Of a stretch of DNA of 64,000 nt, positions 1 to 10,683 are shown piece after piece (within the stretch, counting starts at the first letter, position 1; each line of letters starts with the position of its first letter). Source of the stretch: Ulva prolifera. Lineage: Eukaryota > Chlorophyta > Ulvophyceae > Ulvales > Ulvaceae. The position numbers and the translations under genes are program-made. Under the pieces are notes generated by a model. It worked only from the letters and a program-made list of their open reading frames with translations. It ran no database searches and was not told the DNA's origin. Where the stretch lies: NCBI GenBank assembly GCA_023078555.1, contig CM041203.1, positions 3,515,981 through 3,579,980 of the forward strand. The letters are read 5' to 3'.

Positions 1-540
1 GCTGTCCGTCGCAGGGCAGGGGAGTGGTCGTCGGCGCACACGGGAGGCCTCCAGCGGCTGCAGCAGGGCCGGGGATGTCGGGAGTGGGCACGCCGTCTCG
101 ATGTCATCCGTCGACACGACAGCAGCTGCGTAGGTGGTGGGAGGTGGTGGGAGGGGGGACCTGGGCGCCAAGAAAGGTTGCGGGCGCGGCCGAGGCAAGG
201 GAGGCTGAGGGATCGGGAGAGGCTGCTGTAGAGGAGGGTGGCAGAGGTGCCGTGGAGCGCACAGCGGGGGACCCTGGAGGCGTCCGTGGGTCGAGGACAG
301 CGGCGGCTGCGCCCAGCACGGCGGCGTTAACATCTCGGGCGAGAGCGGCGGAGGCGTCGCAGGAGAGGAGGGGCCAAGCGCAAGCGACAAGAGGGGTTGC
401 GGGCGCGGCCGAGGCTGTGGCGGGCGGGGAGGTGGTAGAGGGTGACGCGTGACGCGAGCCGGGAGACCGTGGCCGAGGCCCTTGGGTAGCCTGCTCAGGT
501 GCGACTTCACCGCCGACGTGATGCCGCTGCGCGCGATCAC

Positions 541-2821
541 GCGCCGCCACGTCTCGACGAGCAGGTTGTGACGTGCGACGACCGTTCCCCAGAGAGAAGC
601 GCAGACCAGCGAGTGCGTGCCCGCCTCCCCGCTTCGCCCGCATGGGCAGTCTCCATCATCGGCGAGGCGTGGGAGGAGGGATTCCCCGAGCCGCAGCCGA
701 GTGTACACGCCGAACTCCATGTCGGACAGACCCGTGACCGGTCCGGGAAACGCTGTGAGCCATGCCGACGCGAGGGCCCCCATGCAGCTGCGCAGGCGGG
801 CAGCAGCTGTGCGCGCTCCCGCTGCCAGATGGGGTGAACGCCTGTCAGTGGCAGCGCAGAGCGCTGCAAAGACCTCGGCGAGCGTCGGCCTCAGCCCGCG
901 CGAGCAAACTTTGCAACTAAGTCAACCTCACCTCCGATGCGTTGTCCTGCGCCCAAGCCGCGACGCCGGTGGAACATTCGGCAACGCCGGGGATGGCGGT
1001 GCCCCACTTCAGGCGCAGCCTGTCCAGCAGCAGTTGCATCTGGACGGCTGCCTCGCCTCGGAACGGCTGGCCACGTTCAACCCCCCCAGCGAACGCGCGA
1101 TGGGCCAGCGCTGCAGAGGACAGGCGTGCCGCGTCTGCTGTGTCCTCACAGTAATGTCTGAGCCCCATGCCGCCGTGGCGGTGGGGCAGGGTGGTCTGGA
1201 TGACCTGGTCAGGGGTCAGGTCGGACACTCCCATGATGCTGCCGAGGCCGCGGACCGTGGCGCGCTCAACGGCAGGCGGATAGTCCCAGAGCACACCCCA
1301 CGGCGTGTTCCGGAGGAGATGTGCTTCCCGGTGTTGAAGGCAGTGGTACAGGATCGCCCACTGGGCCGGCAGCGGCAGCCCCACCAGCCTGTCGACCAGA
1401 TCTGCCGTGTGCTGGGTGCGCTGCTGCAAATATGCCTCAACGAACGCCTGTGTGCCAAGCGGGGTGCCGCACACGACGATCCCGTCCGCCGCCACTGTGG
1501 CCTGCAGCTGTGCCGCCGCATGGTGCGCTTTCTCCGGATCGGTGCAGTACACAACTGTCTTGGCCCGATTGCACTCATGCCGCGACAGGATCGCATTGCG
1601 GCGGCCACAACACTGTTTGTTTTGCCCTGCACGTAGGTGTCATCGTGGCATGATATCACCAGGGTATCGGGGGCATGCCGCTGCGCTTCCTGCAGGGGGG
1701 GGGAGGTAGGTGAGCGCAAACAGGAGCAGTCCCAGAGGGACCCCCTGGCGCACACCCGCCTTACTGTGCAGCTCTGCAATGGAGCTGTCCGAGCGCTGAG
1801 CGAGGAGCGGGCTGCTTTGACCGGACACTGTGCGGAGGTACGGGAGCAGCTGTGGGAGAGACTCCGCAGGCCGCGCCTGCACTGGCTCGCGCGACATCAC
1901 ATTGAACGCGTTCTGCAAATCTGTGGACACTGTGACCGTGTCGGGGTCCGTAAAGTTCGGCCAGAAGGCATGGCCCGGGATCCCGGCGCCGCCTGAGATG
2001 CCTACGCCAACCTGGAGAGGGCCAAGGAGGGCGCCCGTGCTCGGCACGCATGCTAGTGTGCAGATACTTGCCAGGCGGATGAAGGCTTCACCGATCGCGA
2101 TGGGCCTCGCAACTCCCGACGGCTTTTCGAGCGCAATGAGGTGCGAAGCCAGCAGGTGCGAAGCCAGCAGGTGCTCACCGTGAGGGATCCGACCTGCCAG
2201 AATGTTGTTGACGAACCGCCGCACGGCTTCGCCTGTGCGCTCATCATGGAGGGCGGCGACACGGATGTGCTCATACGTCCACCCGCTAGGTCCTGCTCCT
2301 GTCCCTGTCTTCAGATTGTGGAGGACGGCTTCGAACTGCTCTGCGTCGATCTGGACAGGCTGCGTCTCGGCGTTGCTCGGCAGCTGGCTACCGCGCGCGA
2401 GGGGCGGGGCTCGCAGGTGCAGGTCCTCAAGCTTGCGGACCGTGGCAGCGTCGACTTCCATCACGGGGAGTGTGTTGATGCAGCGCAGGCCTCGGGCTGG
2501 ATTGCCGTTGCGGCAGTGACGCACCGTGCGGGCCGCTGTTGCCTCGTCATCGACTACCTGCGAGGGGGTGCGACCAGGGTCAAGACCCGCGGCTTGACCC
2601 AGTGTCATTGCTCTGCGGGATCGCTGTGTGCGTTCACCCACACGAGCGATCGTCCGGTGGTCCCGTCCCCTGCTGGCGTTCTCGTCCGCCAGGAGGTAGA
2701 GTGGCATGCAGAGGAGCTCGTCGATGCCCGCAAGAATGCTGGGCGCGTGGCCGCACTCAATTGCATCGCTCGTGGTGTCGACGGTGTCGGCCACGGCCCC
2801 TGCCCTGCTGCCCTGGCCCAC
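541..2821 (-). pseudogene. Frameshifted reverse transcriptase of the retroelement
   Basis: Reverse transcriptase would copy the element RNA at the target site. Visible motifs, read on the minus strand, are 'GTGAGPSGWTYEHIR' (about 2280), 'KPSGVARPIAIGEAFIRLA' (RT motif 2-like, about 2110-2060), 'VSTDLQNAFNVMSR' (the metal-binding Asp of the palm, about 1930), 'GVRQGVPLGLLLFAL' (about 1740) and then, in a second frame, 'CHDDTYVQG' (the catalytic DD box, about 1650). A third frame from about 1620 carries 'RAKTVVYCTDPEKA' and continues to a stop at 917. A further frame then carries the C-terminal motif CPC-x8-H-x3-C with a following RHN at about 650-575. Because the DD box sits in a different frame from the other motifs, a full-length enzyme cannot be read without corrections. 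Sequencing error could account for one shift but hardly for all of them. Confidence 0.75.
2141..2170. repeat. 15-bp perfect tandem duplication inside the RT frame
   Basis: The 15-base unit GTGCGAAGCCAGCAG occurs twice back to back (2141-2155 and 2156-2170). It lies in the RT coding frame and, because 15 is a multiple of three, it duplicates five residues (LLASH) without shifting the frame. It looks like a small slippage event in this copy. Confidence 0.9.
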
Positions 2822-3031
2822 GGCGTCACCGTCTGTGTGAGGTGGCCTCTCGCGCTGGCCGACTGCAGGTGGGGCGGGGCGGGGTCGGGCGAGTGAGGAG
2901 GCAGGGGGTCGTCAGCGACATGGCTGTGCTCTGCTAAGTCCTGCATGTGCAAGTCCCTCGCCGGTACGCCGTGGATCTCGGCGCGCGCGATGTCTGGGGC
3001 TTTGTCTCCAGGTTCTTGCGGGCGTGTGTAC

Positions 3032-3061
3032 GTATCCGCTGGTATCCGCTGGTATCCGCTG
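3032..3061. repeat. Three perfect copies of a 10-bp tandem repeat
   Basis: The unit GTATCCGCTG is repeated exactly three times. It lies in the N-terminal low-complexity part of the retroelement. With a 10-base period each copy is read in a different frame on the minus strand, which gives the translated pattern 'GYQRIPADT'. Confidence 0.9.
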
Positions 3062-3450
3062 AGGCCCTTCTGGAGGAGCAGAGACTGCGGGGGCATCCTT
3101 GAGGCTGCCTCTGCGTGCACGGCCCCGGATGGCGCAGGTGTGCGCGGGCCAGTCTGCTGTGGTAGCGGTGTGCCGTGCGAGTGCCACGATGCATGCGTGC
3201 GGGCAGCCTTGTGGACGGGCTCAGGAGCTCCTCGTGTGCCTCCCGCCCTCAGCAGTGCAGAACTCTGGTCAGGGCGGGGGGCCTGGAGGGCACCTGTCTC
3301 AGGCATACTGCCCTCGAGCTCACCGTCATGCATGACGACATCCGACATCTGAGGGCTCTGTGGGCAAAGGGGCGTCACCTGAGAGGTCGTGGCCGCCAGC
3401 CGGGCTGCCCGCGGTCCACTGGTGGACATCATGACTTTCCTGGCACACAT

Positions 3451-5448
3451 CAGTAATGCAACAGACCCACCGTCGCGCAGGCATCCCTATCCTAAGCCTG
3501 CACCAGGGCTGCGCCGGCCGCCAAACAACCACCACAGGCACGCAGCCAGCACACACTTTGCATGCTTGGCAGAGCCTGGGAGCCTGATGGCAAAGGCCGG
3601 CAGGACATGGTGCCTAGTGGGCCGCCGCTGAGGCCGAATGCCCAGGGAGCGGCGGGAGATTGGCGACAGTGTTTGCATGTGTGAGCGCGTGAGAGTGTGG
3701 AGGTGCTCGCGTGGAGATACAGCATGCTGGTGTGCGCGGGTGGTGCTGGTCAGCTGCAGTGTCTGGGAAGAGTTCTCTTTTGAGTGACGGATTTGGCTTG
3801 CGCGTGCAGTGTTCCTGTCCTTGTGGTGTGCGCAAAACCTGCAATGCACACTGCTTCTTGGACATTGTCCTTGTAACACATTGCAGTTCGCTTGAGCGTG
3901 TGGTCAGAGGCTGATCCGATTTGCCAGGCTTAATCTGCGATTGTTCGTGGCCTGGGGCCGCCGTTGAAAAGGTTTTGTCATGATGTGGTACTGTGTGATG
4001 CGGGACACATGTTCCTTGTCGTGTGCATCGTCCGTATGCATTTGTGATGTCATTGTGTTGCAAGGACAAAGTTGGAGAGGCTGGTAGCACCGCCAGGGCA
4101 AGGCACATGCACACGAACGCCACTATCGGCAGCGGGTGCTGACAAACGTCAAACATATAGTGGCTTCTGTGCACTGCAGGACAGCCACACACTCAACACA
4201 TATAACAAACACACTCCATGCAATCGCGCAGATGCACACTGTGACGTCATTTTGTTTGCGGCCACACATCATAAGATCACATACTGCTCCCATTCTGGAG
4301 TTATCTGCGCATTCAGTGTTACCTTGAATTCATTCGGTCCCCACATAACATCATCATTCGGCGTATTCTTGACTTGATGCATGCGTGCTCCTGGTCCTCT
4401 TGCATGCAGCACCGAGATCACACCCGAGGCAGTCCAACTGCTGCCAGAACCACATTCTGAAGCTATATACATTAAGGTAAAAATACGGACGCCGATGATG
4501 GACAACGCCGCGCGCCGTGTTATCTGTGGCCGTTTGTGTGGCGTTTCGATCGCGCTGCACTAGAGACGTACATTGTTCTTGGACAAGCGTCGCCGTAAAC
4601 ACAAAAAGATACTGGAATTGCTCAGCTTTGAAATTAACAGCTAACATCATTGCCATGAAGTCGGTGGCTGTTTCTTGCGACGGCTCAATCGTGCGGTGCG
4701 CGCAGCACCGACGAATACGCAACTCCGAGCGCTGCTGTGGCGACCCCGCCAGGCAGCATGATAGTGTGAACCTCTGTACTTGGATTTTGGTGAGCTTCTG
4801 GCGCCCAGCATCAGCAGGCTGACATCGACCTCCACTTGCACAAGGCACGCGCAGTGACACGTTGGCTAGTTCAAACATCATGATACATGCACCACATGTG
4901 GCCACAATGCACAGCCGTCTAGAACGCAAGCAAAACGCTATTGAGGACATCCTCAATAACATCTCAATGAAAGCATCTAGCGAGGCTCGAGCAATGTGAC
5001 GTTGTTACATTCGTTGACTTCCTACTGACTGACGACGACCCGACGACATACCATAATTTTCGGCCAACATCCCATATGACAGGCGCTGGACAATCTTGTA
5101 TATTATAGACTGACTCTCAATATCGTTGAGGATCCGCCCGGGGGAACCTAGGCTGGATTTTGTGGTTCCCAAAGCATCCCGCACAATTGATGCAGGCTAG
5201 ATCAGGTGACTCTGTGACCGCAGCATCCCACGGCGACGCTGTAGGTATCTTTGAGTTTGAAAACGGACGATGCGGGGATCTCGCTGTTCGCGGCGATGCT
5301 GTGCATCAGGTGCGCCATTGCAGTACAATCCGGGTGCCGCGATACGTTTGCTTCCACCGTCAAGTGCCTTGAAACGTCATTTTTGGATGTCTGCATTTTC
5401 ACAATCTACTTATTCGCTCATCATGTTTCCTTCTTGCAGACGCTGAGG
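3451..5448. other. Gene-poor stretch between the retroelement and the first gene
   Basis: I recognise no gene here. The longest open frame is about 200 codons on the minus strand (4962-4354, starting with ATG), but its composition looks random and it resembles no family I know. The region contains one copy of a dispersed repeat (4051-4093) and an inverted repeat around it. At 5430-5440 a pyrimidine-rich stretch ending TTCTTGCAG looks like a splice acceptor just before the ATG of the next gene, so a 5' untranslated exon of that gene may lie between about 5200 and 5400. Confidence 0.5.
4051..4093 (-). repeat. Dispersed repeat block, copy A (matches 50799-50841 on the other strand)
   Basis: The reverse complement of this block matches 50799-50841 at 36 of 43 positions with no gaps. 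The shared core begins GCGGTGCTACC and includes CTTTGTCCTTG-AACACA. Weaker similarity continues outward in both directions (a GT-rich stretch beside GCTGCCG, and a later GTGTGGTCAG). Within this locus TGTCCTTGTAACACA at 3866-3880 and its near-perfect inverted copy at 4054-4068 (14 of 15) face each other across about 200 bp. Confidence 0.6.
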
Positions 5449-6734
5449 ATGACTAGCCAGACCAAGCCAACAGGACAAACCCCACCAGGCATGTATATGC
5501 GACAGCACAGCAGCTGGAAGATTGATGCTGGCTTCCACGGAACAGCGTCCGTGGCGTCAGACTCATCGCACCGAATGTCTGGCGAAATTGGCATCGAACT
5601 GTCCCCGGCAACTTGTCTCAGCAACGACGTCGAGATGAAAGGGTACGTTTTAGCACTAAGACCATGACTAATCGTGCCGCTGCTGATAATCTGTCTATCT
5701 GCAAAGTATGGTCTCTCATTTCTGGCGGTGCGCGCAGGCATGACTCTCACCTGGATCAAGGGCAATGGTCGCCATCTCAGCGTGACGGTCAACGCCCGTC
5801 AGATTTTCCGAAGCAAGTATCAGGTCGTGCAAACTCGATGGCGCAATCAATCACACGTTTCTTTCGCCGAGCAAAACCCGTCTGTGAAGTGCGGCGGGTC
5901 GATGTTGCACATACCAATGCTACTGAAGCAAAACCCAGCACAAGGCTATCCAGGAAGAGAGGGCTCGGTCACCTCCAGAACCCCTCGTGTCCACCGCCGC
6001 GGAGCACCACACCCTCCTGTTACGGACTTGTTGCAGAAGCAGATCAGCCTAACCCTGCAAAGCGCATCCCAGGCATGTTCAAAGCCAAGCGCATGCTTGA
6101 TGCTCAGTCTGACTCCAGCAAGAGCATGAACAATGTCAAACGTCCGACTCTTGCCACAACTGTTTTTGCCGGTAGAAGTCCTCGGACCCTGCTGTCAGAA
6201 AATGCACAAGAGAATTACATGGCATCAAGCACACTGCAGTCAGTGTTTGATATGGCTGATGCATGTGGGGAATTTGAGACCGGGCACATGCAGCTCATGC
6301 CCCATGTGGCCTCGCCGGCATCTCCAGCTGGTTCCTCTGGAATGCTTCCATGCGGCATGGCTCCGCATGTCACATCCCCAATTGCCTCTCGTAATGTGGA
6401 AGCTCGCGATAAACAGTTGAAGCTTGGCAGAGGATGCCTGCCATTGCGGATTCCAGATGTGTGTACGCCAGATCAAGCAAATGCCGGTGGACGATTCCAT
6501 TCAGATTTTGCCCTGGAATCGGTCCATACGCCCCCTGAGGTTACGCTATCAGCCGTACTGGAATGCCCAGGCGCACCACTGAAGAAAAAGGCTGACACAG
6601 ATACAATCGAAGTTTCGAGCCGTCTCAGCAGCCTGAGCTTTGACAGTATTGATATGTGTGGTAGCCCATTTGCACCAGGAGCGCCAACTTGGTCGCCAAG
6701 AGCAGAAGTGCGAAGAGCGCTTCGTTTTGACTGA
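5449..6734 (+). CDS. Unrecognised low-complexity protein, possibly the N-terminal part of the following WAPL-like gene
   Basis: Two exons give one continuous protein of about 350 residues. Exon 1 runs from ATG 5449 (just after a TTCTTGCAG acceptor) to about 5642, and exon 2 from about 5738 to the TGA at 6732-6734. The join (GG|GTACGT ... GCGCAG|G) restores the long frame. The protein is rich in Ser, Pro, Ala and Lys/Arg, is probably disordered, and has no domain I can name. It holds 'QSITRFFRR' near residue 90, which resembles a PCNA-interacting (PIP) motif but has one residue too few between the Gln and the hydrophobic position. It ends 'RRALRFD'. It lies about 200 bp upstream of the WAPL-like exons on the same strand. 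WAPL proteins usually carry long disordered N-termini, so the two may be one gene joined by an intron that removes the stop. I could not find a convincing junction. Confidence 0.55.
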
Positions 6735-6941
6735 TGACCCCATTATTAACTGATTTTCTTTCGTACATGACAGGGGTGCCCTGATGTATGTCAATTTGCA
6801 TTCAGAGTGTAACAGCGAGCAAATCAGTGACATGGCCGGTCGTTGGTCTTCTGATGAGGCTCACACAGGTTCTGTAAATCGGGGCAGATTATGATATTAA
6901 TCGCACATGTGATCATGAATCAAGGTGGTTCTCTTGCAGCA

Positions 6942-9900
6942 CGGGTTCGCAATATACGTAGCTCTTCACCTGTGCAGCTGAATGCTGCATTTGCACAGCG
7001 TTGGTGCTCTTGGACGTCCAATAGTCATCCGGTCGGTATGCACAGCTACCTGATAGAGCAGAAGCCGTACTTGCGTAGTTTGCCCGTGAGTAGAGCCCAT
7101 AAGCAATGGATCGTCAGTCTGTTGATCTCATGCATGGGACATTTTTGAATGAAATGCATCGTGGTTGACAACAGTCACGCGTTCATTCATGTTGCTCGAT
7201 CATCACAGGCACACTCGGCTCCACTGGTCGTAAGGCGTCCAGAAGTTGTTGTCTGCAGGTCGCAAACGCTTGGTGTGCTGACCAAACCGCTAACGTTGAC
7301 ACCACGCCCTGCTGAGTCGTCCTGCGCTGAGCTGTGTTTTGCCATTGCGTCGCCAACGTCGGCTGGGTACAATTGATGTATTCATATTCGCATCAATGGT
7401 GCAGATGATGGACGCTCAAGTGGATTTGCTGAAGGTGCTCCACAATCGCGCGCTCTCAGTGCCGATGGGTTTCCAACGATGCCAAAACTGATGCCGTGCA
7501 CAGTAAAGTTGATGTCCCAAAGACTTCAAGCTGCGCCTGTTCAGCAATTCTTGGTTCATCGCACAACGGTCATTGGAACATAGACTCGTCTGAATGCAGT
7601 TCCAAGAGCAAGCTAAGAATCGGGCCTTAGAAGATGACGTGAGATTTGTTGTTGATGGTTTCAGAGAGGGCTCGGCGCTGGCAACCTGCGCTTTGAAAGC
7701 CATGTCGCTGTTTGCTGATCCGCGCTCGCGACAAGGCATGGCCGAGGTATGGTTACGGATGCACATGCCTGCACGAGATACCAGTTCGCTGTCCCGTAGA
7801 TGATCATATAATCACAACTGGACTGGTCCAAGCGCTATCACAGGTGGGCCTGTACACAGAGGTGATCTGTGCTATGTGCGCTGCCTGCGGCAGCACTGCC
7901 TTCAAAGCTTCAGACGCGTATGCCCGGGAACTTTCACGGCTGGCAACTTGTCAAGCTGTTCTGTTACATTGTGCATCCTGCGTGCGCTCTGAGGCTGCGA
8001 AGCGTATTACAGCAACGCAGCTGGGGGGCATCTTTCGTGATTTGCTGAAGCAGAGGTCATATATGCCGGTTCAGCTGACACATGATCATGCAAGAGAGTT
8101 TTCAAAAGCTATTGAAGGCTGTAAAGCATCTCAGTACTTTCCACCGGTGTGTTTCGTAGCATGTTTCTGCTTATTTGAGCTGATCCTGTGCCTGTCTTGC
8201 ATTGCGAGTGCGTGGGACTACAAATTGATCGGCAGATCCATTGCTGAAGTTATCCGCTCGAAAGTGCAGGGCTTCCAACGCAGTGCACTGGCACTCTTGC
8301 TGGTGGCAGCCCGGGTATGTCTGGAGGGGAAACTCTTTTCTGAACTGCTGAAGGATGCTGCCGTAAGCACAGGCTTCTGCCGCCAACTACAAGAGATCGC
8401 AGCAGAAAATATGGCTGTTCTCACAGGAAAACAGCCTCCGACATTCACAGAGCGGACCAATTCGTGCATGTGGTATGTGCGCAGCTGTAATTTGAATTGT
8501 ATCTGATTCGGATATAGCTGCTTGCTTACGCTGGTCCGTGTCTTGTTGCATCACTGTGAACCCAAACGGTTTGGGTGGTTTTCAGGTTTGCGGACATGGC
8601 ACAGGCCTGCCTGGAACGAATCACAGCTGCTCATGCATCGAACTGTGAGTGTCTGATTAATTCCCGCGTCAAGTTTGGATCTGACGGCACTGTTGGATTC
8701 CCAGCAGTTCCTCTTGCCTGTGCACAATTTGCACGCATCACTCAACTCATGGAGAATAGGGCCACACAGTTGTGCATCGCAACAAACCTCCAGCTGCTCA
8801 TGAATCTTACACACAGCACGTGTGGTAGCGACTGTGTCATGATCTTTGGTGGGATTGTCGCGCTTGCGCATCTGATTTGCCATTTAGCTGTGGCCACCCC
8901 GGAGGGAGGCCCAATTCCAATTGCACCCGGTATGCCCCGTTTCATTGCTGCGACTGTGTTCGTAACCAGCGTCTCAATCGTGGATCTCCAGCGTGTTCGT
9001 TATGCTGCAATGATGCCCATTGCAATTCACCTCCGGGATGAGTGTTAGTGTGGCCACCTTCAGCAACACCACTTGATGCGCAGGTGCTGAAGACCTGCCG
9101 GACACCCAAGACATTCTGGGAGCTATCCCTCAAGGCTCATCCTGTCCCAGTCAGAGCATATCACAGAGGTCGTCATTTGAGCCCGATGCAGTTGCAGCCT
9201 GCAGTCACCAGCAGCAAATTACATCAGCGCTATGTGTCTTGGTCAACATGGTCGAACACAGTCCGGCTGCTGGTGCATGCATTGCCCAGCTGGATTTGAG
9301 CGCAAACCAGGGTGATGTTCTGGGGCTGCATAACGGTCCAAGCAAGAGCGCACAGGACCCTGAAGGGGATGATTGCGAGCAGCACCGGTCCCAAATGGAG
9401 TGCTCACAGCAAAGCACAGACAGTGTTTCAAACCAAAGGCTTGCGTCTGGCTCACGGAGGAGAAGACGGAATGGAGCACGCCCTGTGGTGCACAAAGCAG
9501 AGGTGCAGCCCAAGGCAGCTCGTGTTGTGTTGCAGCCAGTTCATACGTCCAACGGTGATGATCTGACTCGAGGTGTGCTCATGCTGGTCAAAGCATGCCC
9601 CCCTTCACTGCCACTTTTTTGCCTTCGAGATCGCTCAAGCTTTAGGTAGGGGATACGGGCATGCTCTATTGCTTTGTTAATCTTGTGCATGATTTTGTGC
9701 ACGGACAGTGGTCATGAGAATGCGGTTCTGGAGGTGGCAGTAGGTTGTGGACCTCCTGGCCGTGCACATGCTGTGCTTGCGCCTGCAACCATTCGTAGCC
9801 ATACCTCCTTGGTCCTTGGTCCGAACAGGGAGTCCGAGCAAATACAGTATGGCTCCGAGACTTTCAAACATATGCGTGATATACTTGTGTACTCTGTGCA

Positions 9901-10538
9901 CTGGGGTGTCCATCGCTTGACAGCGGCAACTGAATTGCACAAACCCGCTAGACTGCACATGATTACGAGGCAGCTCCCATGACGCAATCCAAATCCAGGC
10001 AACTGCAACGCAGCCTATACACTGTGACATACATTGCTTCATCCCATGGGCACATATAGAAGTTCACAAATCTGAAGTAGTGAATCTGCTGTTCTGCAGA
10101 TTGAGCTTCCACGTGTGGGGCAGCAATACAGCAATTTCCACAGTGTTAGGTGGTCCATGTGTAACATGCTGCAAAAATCCTGTAGCATGTGCAGGGGTAC
10201 AGCCGACTGCCAATTCGTCACAAAGCTTTGTCAAGTTCCTGTGCATGTTGTTGACAGGGTTGTGGGAACAGAGATCTTCTGCGACATGTGCTTCTGAAAC
10301 AGAGTTGGCAAGTTCTGTCGGAGTTGTGCAGCTTTACACAAGTATCCTGCTGGGTGCCTTGGCACACAGTACTCCAAGCTGCCGTAATTTCATTACACAG
10401 CTGCTCGACATGAGCAGCCTCATACGAGATATGGAGACAGGTCTAAACTTTTATGCGACACATGGTGCGATTGAGGCATCGTCCAAACTTTTTTTTCAAC
10501 AAGCTATCGATTCTTTGAAGCATCTCGGTGGAAGTTAA
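6942..10538 (+). CDS. WAPL: WAPL-like cohesin-release factor
   Basis: WAPL opens the cohesin ring and releases it from chromatin. The gene has many small exons. Diagnostic pieces are the exon from 7600, 'EDDVRFVVDGFREGS' followed by 'CALKAMSLFADPRSRQGM', which matches the start of the WAPL helical-repeat domain; and the exon from about 9083, where 'ITSALCVLVNMVEHSP' matches the conserved 'LVNLVEHS' helix, followed by an acidic, basic-patch insert ('SGSRRRRRNGARP'). The last exon (about 10240-10538) reads 'VVQLYTSILLGALAHS' and ends at a TAA, matching the final WAPL helices in layout. Other helical exons are at about 7842-8143, 8231-8464 and 8587-9048. A strong donor (CCC|GTGAGTAG) lies near 7085, so exons begin before 7085 and the true start is uncertain. 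A TGTAA element follows the stop at about 10544. The stop is 145 bp from that of the convergent WDR3 gene. Confidence 0.72.
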
Positions 10539-10683
10539 ATGTGTAATGATATTTTGTTGCCATATGTCTACATGTAAAATGAATGACATAACTAAGGCAG
10601 ATGTATCCACCATACATTCACGAACGGCAGTGCACATGTTGTGGATGATGTGAATCTTACATAATGTCCCACCGGCTGTAGGA

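Larger units (their letters stand above)
1..3450 (-). mobile_element. Degenerate non-LTR (LINE-like) retrotransposon, 3' end beyond the window edge
   Basis: The minus strand carries a long retroelement-like coding region. From 5' to 3' of the element (high to low coordinates) it has a Pro/Ala/Ser-rich N-terminal frame (about 3450-2605), a reverse transcriptase domain (about 2400-1550), an RT thumb-like region (1552-917), a small Cys/His motif (about 660-560), and a Pro-rich tail that stays open to base 1, ending near 'TYAAAVVSTDD'. No long terminal repeats are visible, and the RT motifs resemble the non-LTR type seen in algae. The coding region changes frame at least three times (between 2605-3450 and 2821, near 1600-1690, and near 905-930), so this copy is probably inactive. 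Both true ends are unknown: the 5' end lies somewhere above 3450 and the 3' end is outside the window. No target-site duplication could be seen. Confidence 0.75.

Noticed and set aside
617-1636. Plus-strand open frame of 339 codons opposite the reverse transcriptase
   Set aside because: It is antisense to clear RT motifs, is Arg/Ala-rich as expected from a GC-rich shadow frame, and has no recognisable domain.
3866-4068. A 203-bp MITE bounded by 15-bp terminal inverted repeats
   Set aside because: The similarity to the 50.8 kb locus extends outside the inverted repeats at one end and no target-site duplication is visible, so the inverted repeats are probably not the true element ends.
4354-4962. 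Minus-strand ATG-initiated open frame of 202 codons
   Set aside because: Composition is Cys/Arg/Thr-rich and irregular, there is no domain or splice support, and overlapping frames on both strands look equally plausible. I could not support it as a gene.
5820-5860. PCNA-interacting (PIP) motif QSITRFF
   Set aside because: The canonical motif has two residues between Gln and the aliphatic residue; here there is one. Kept only as a possible motif, not as evidence for function.
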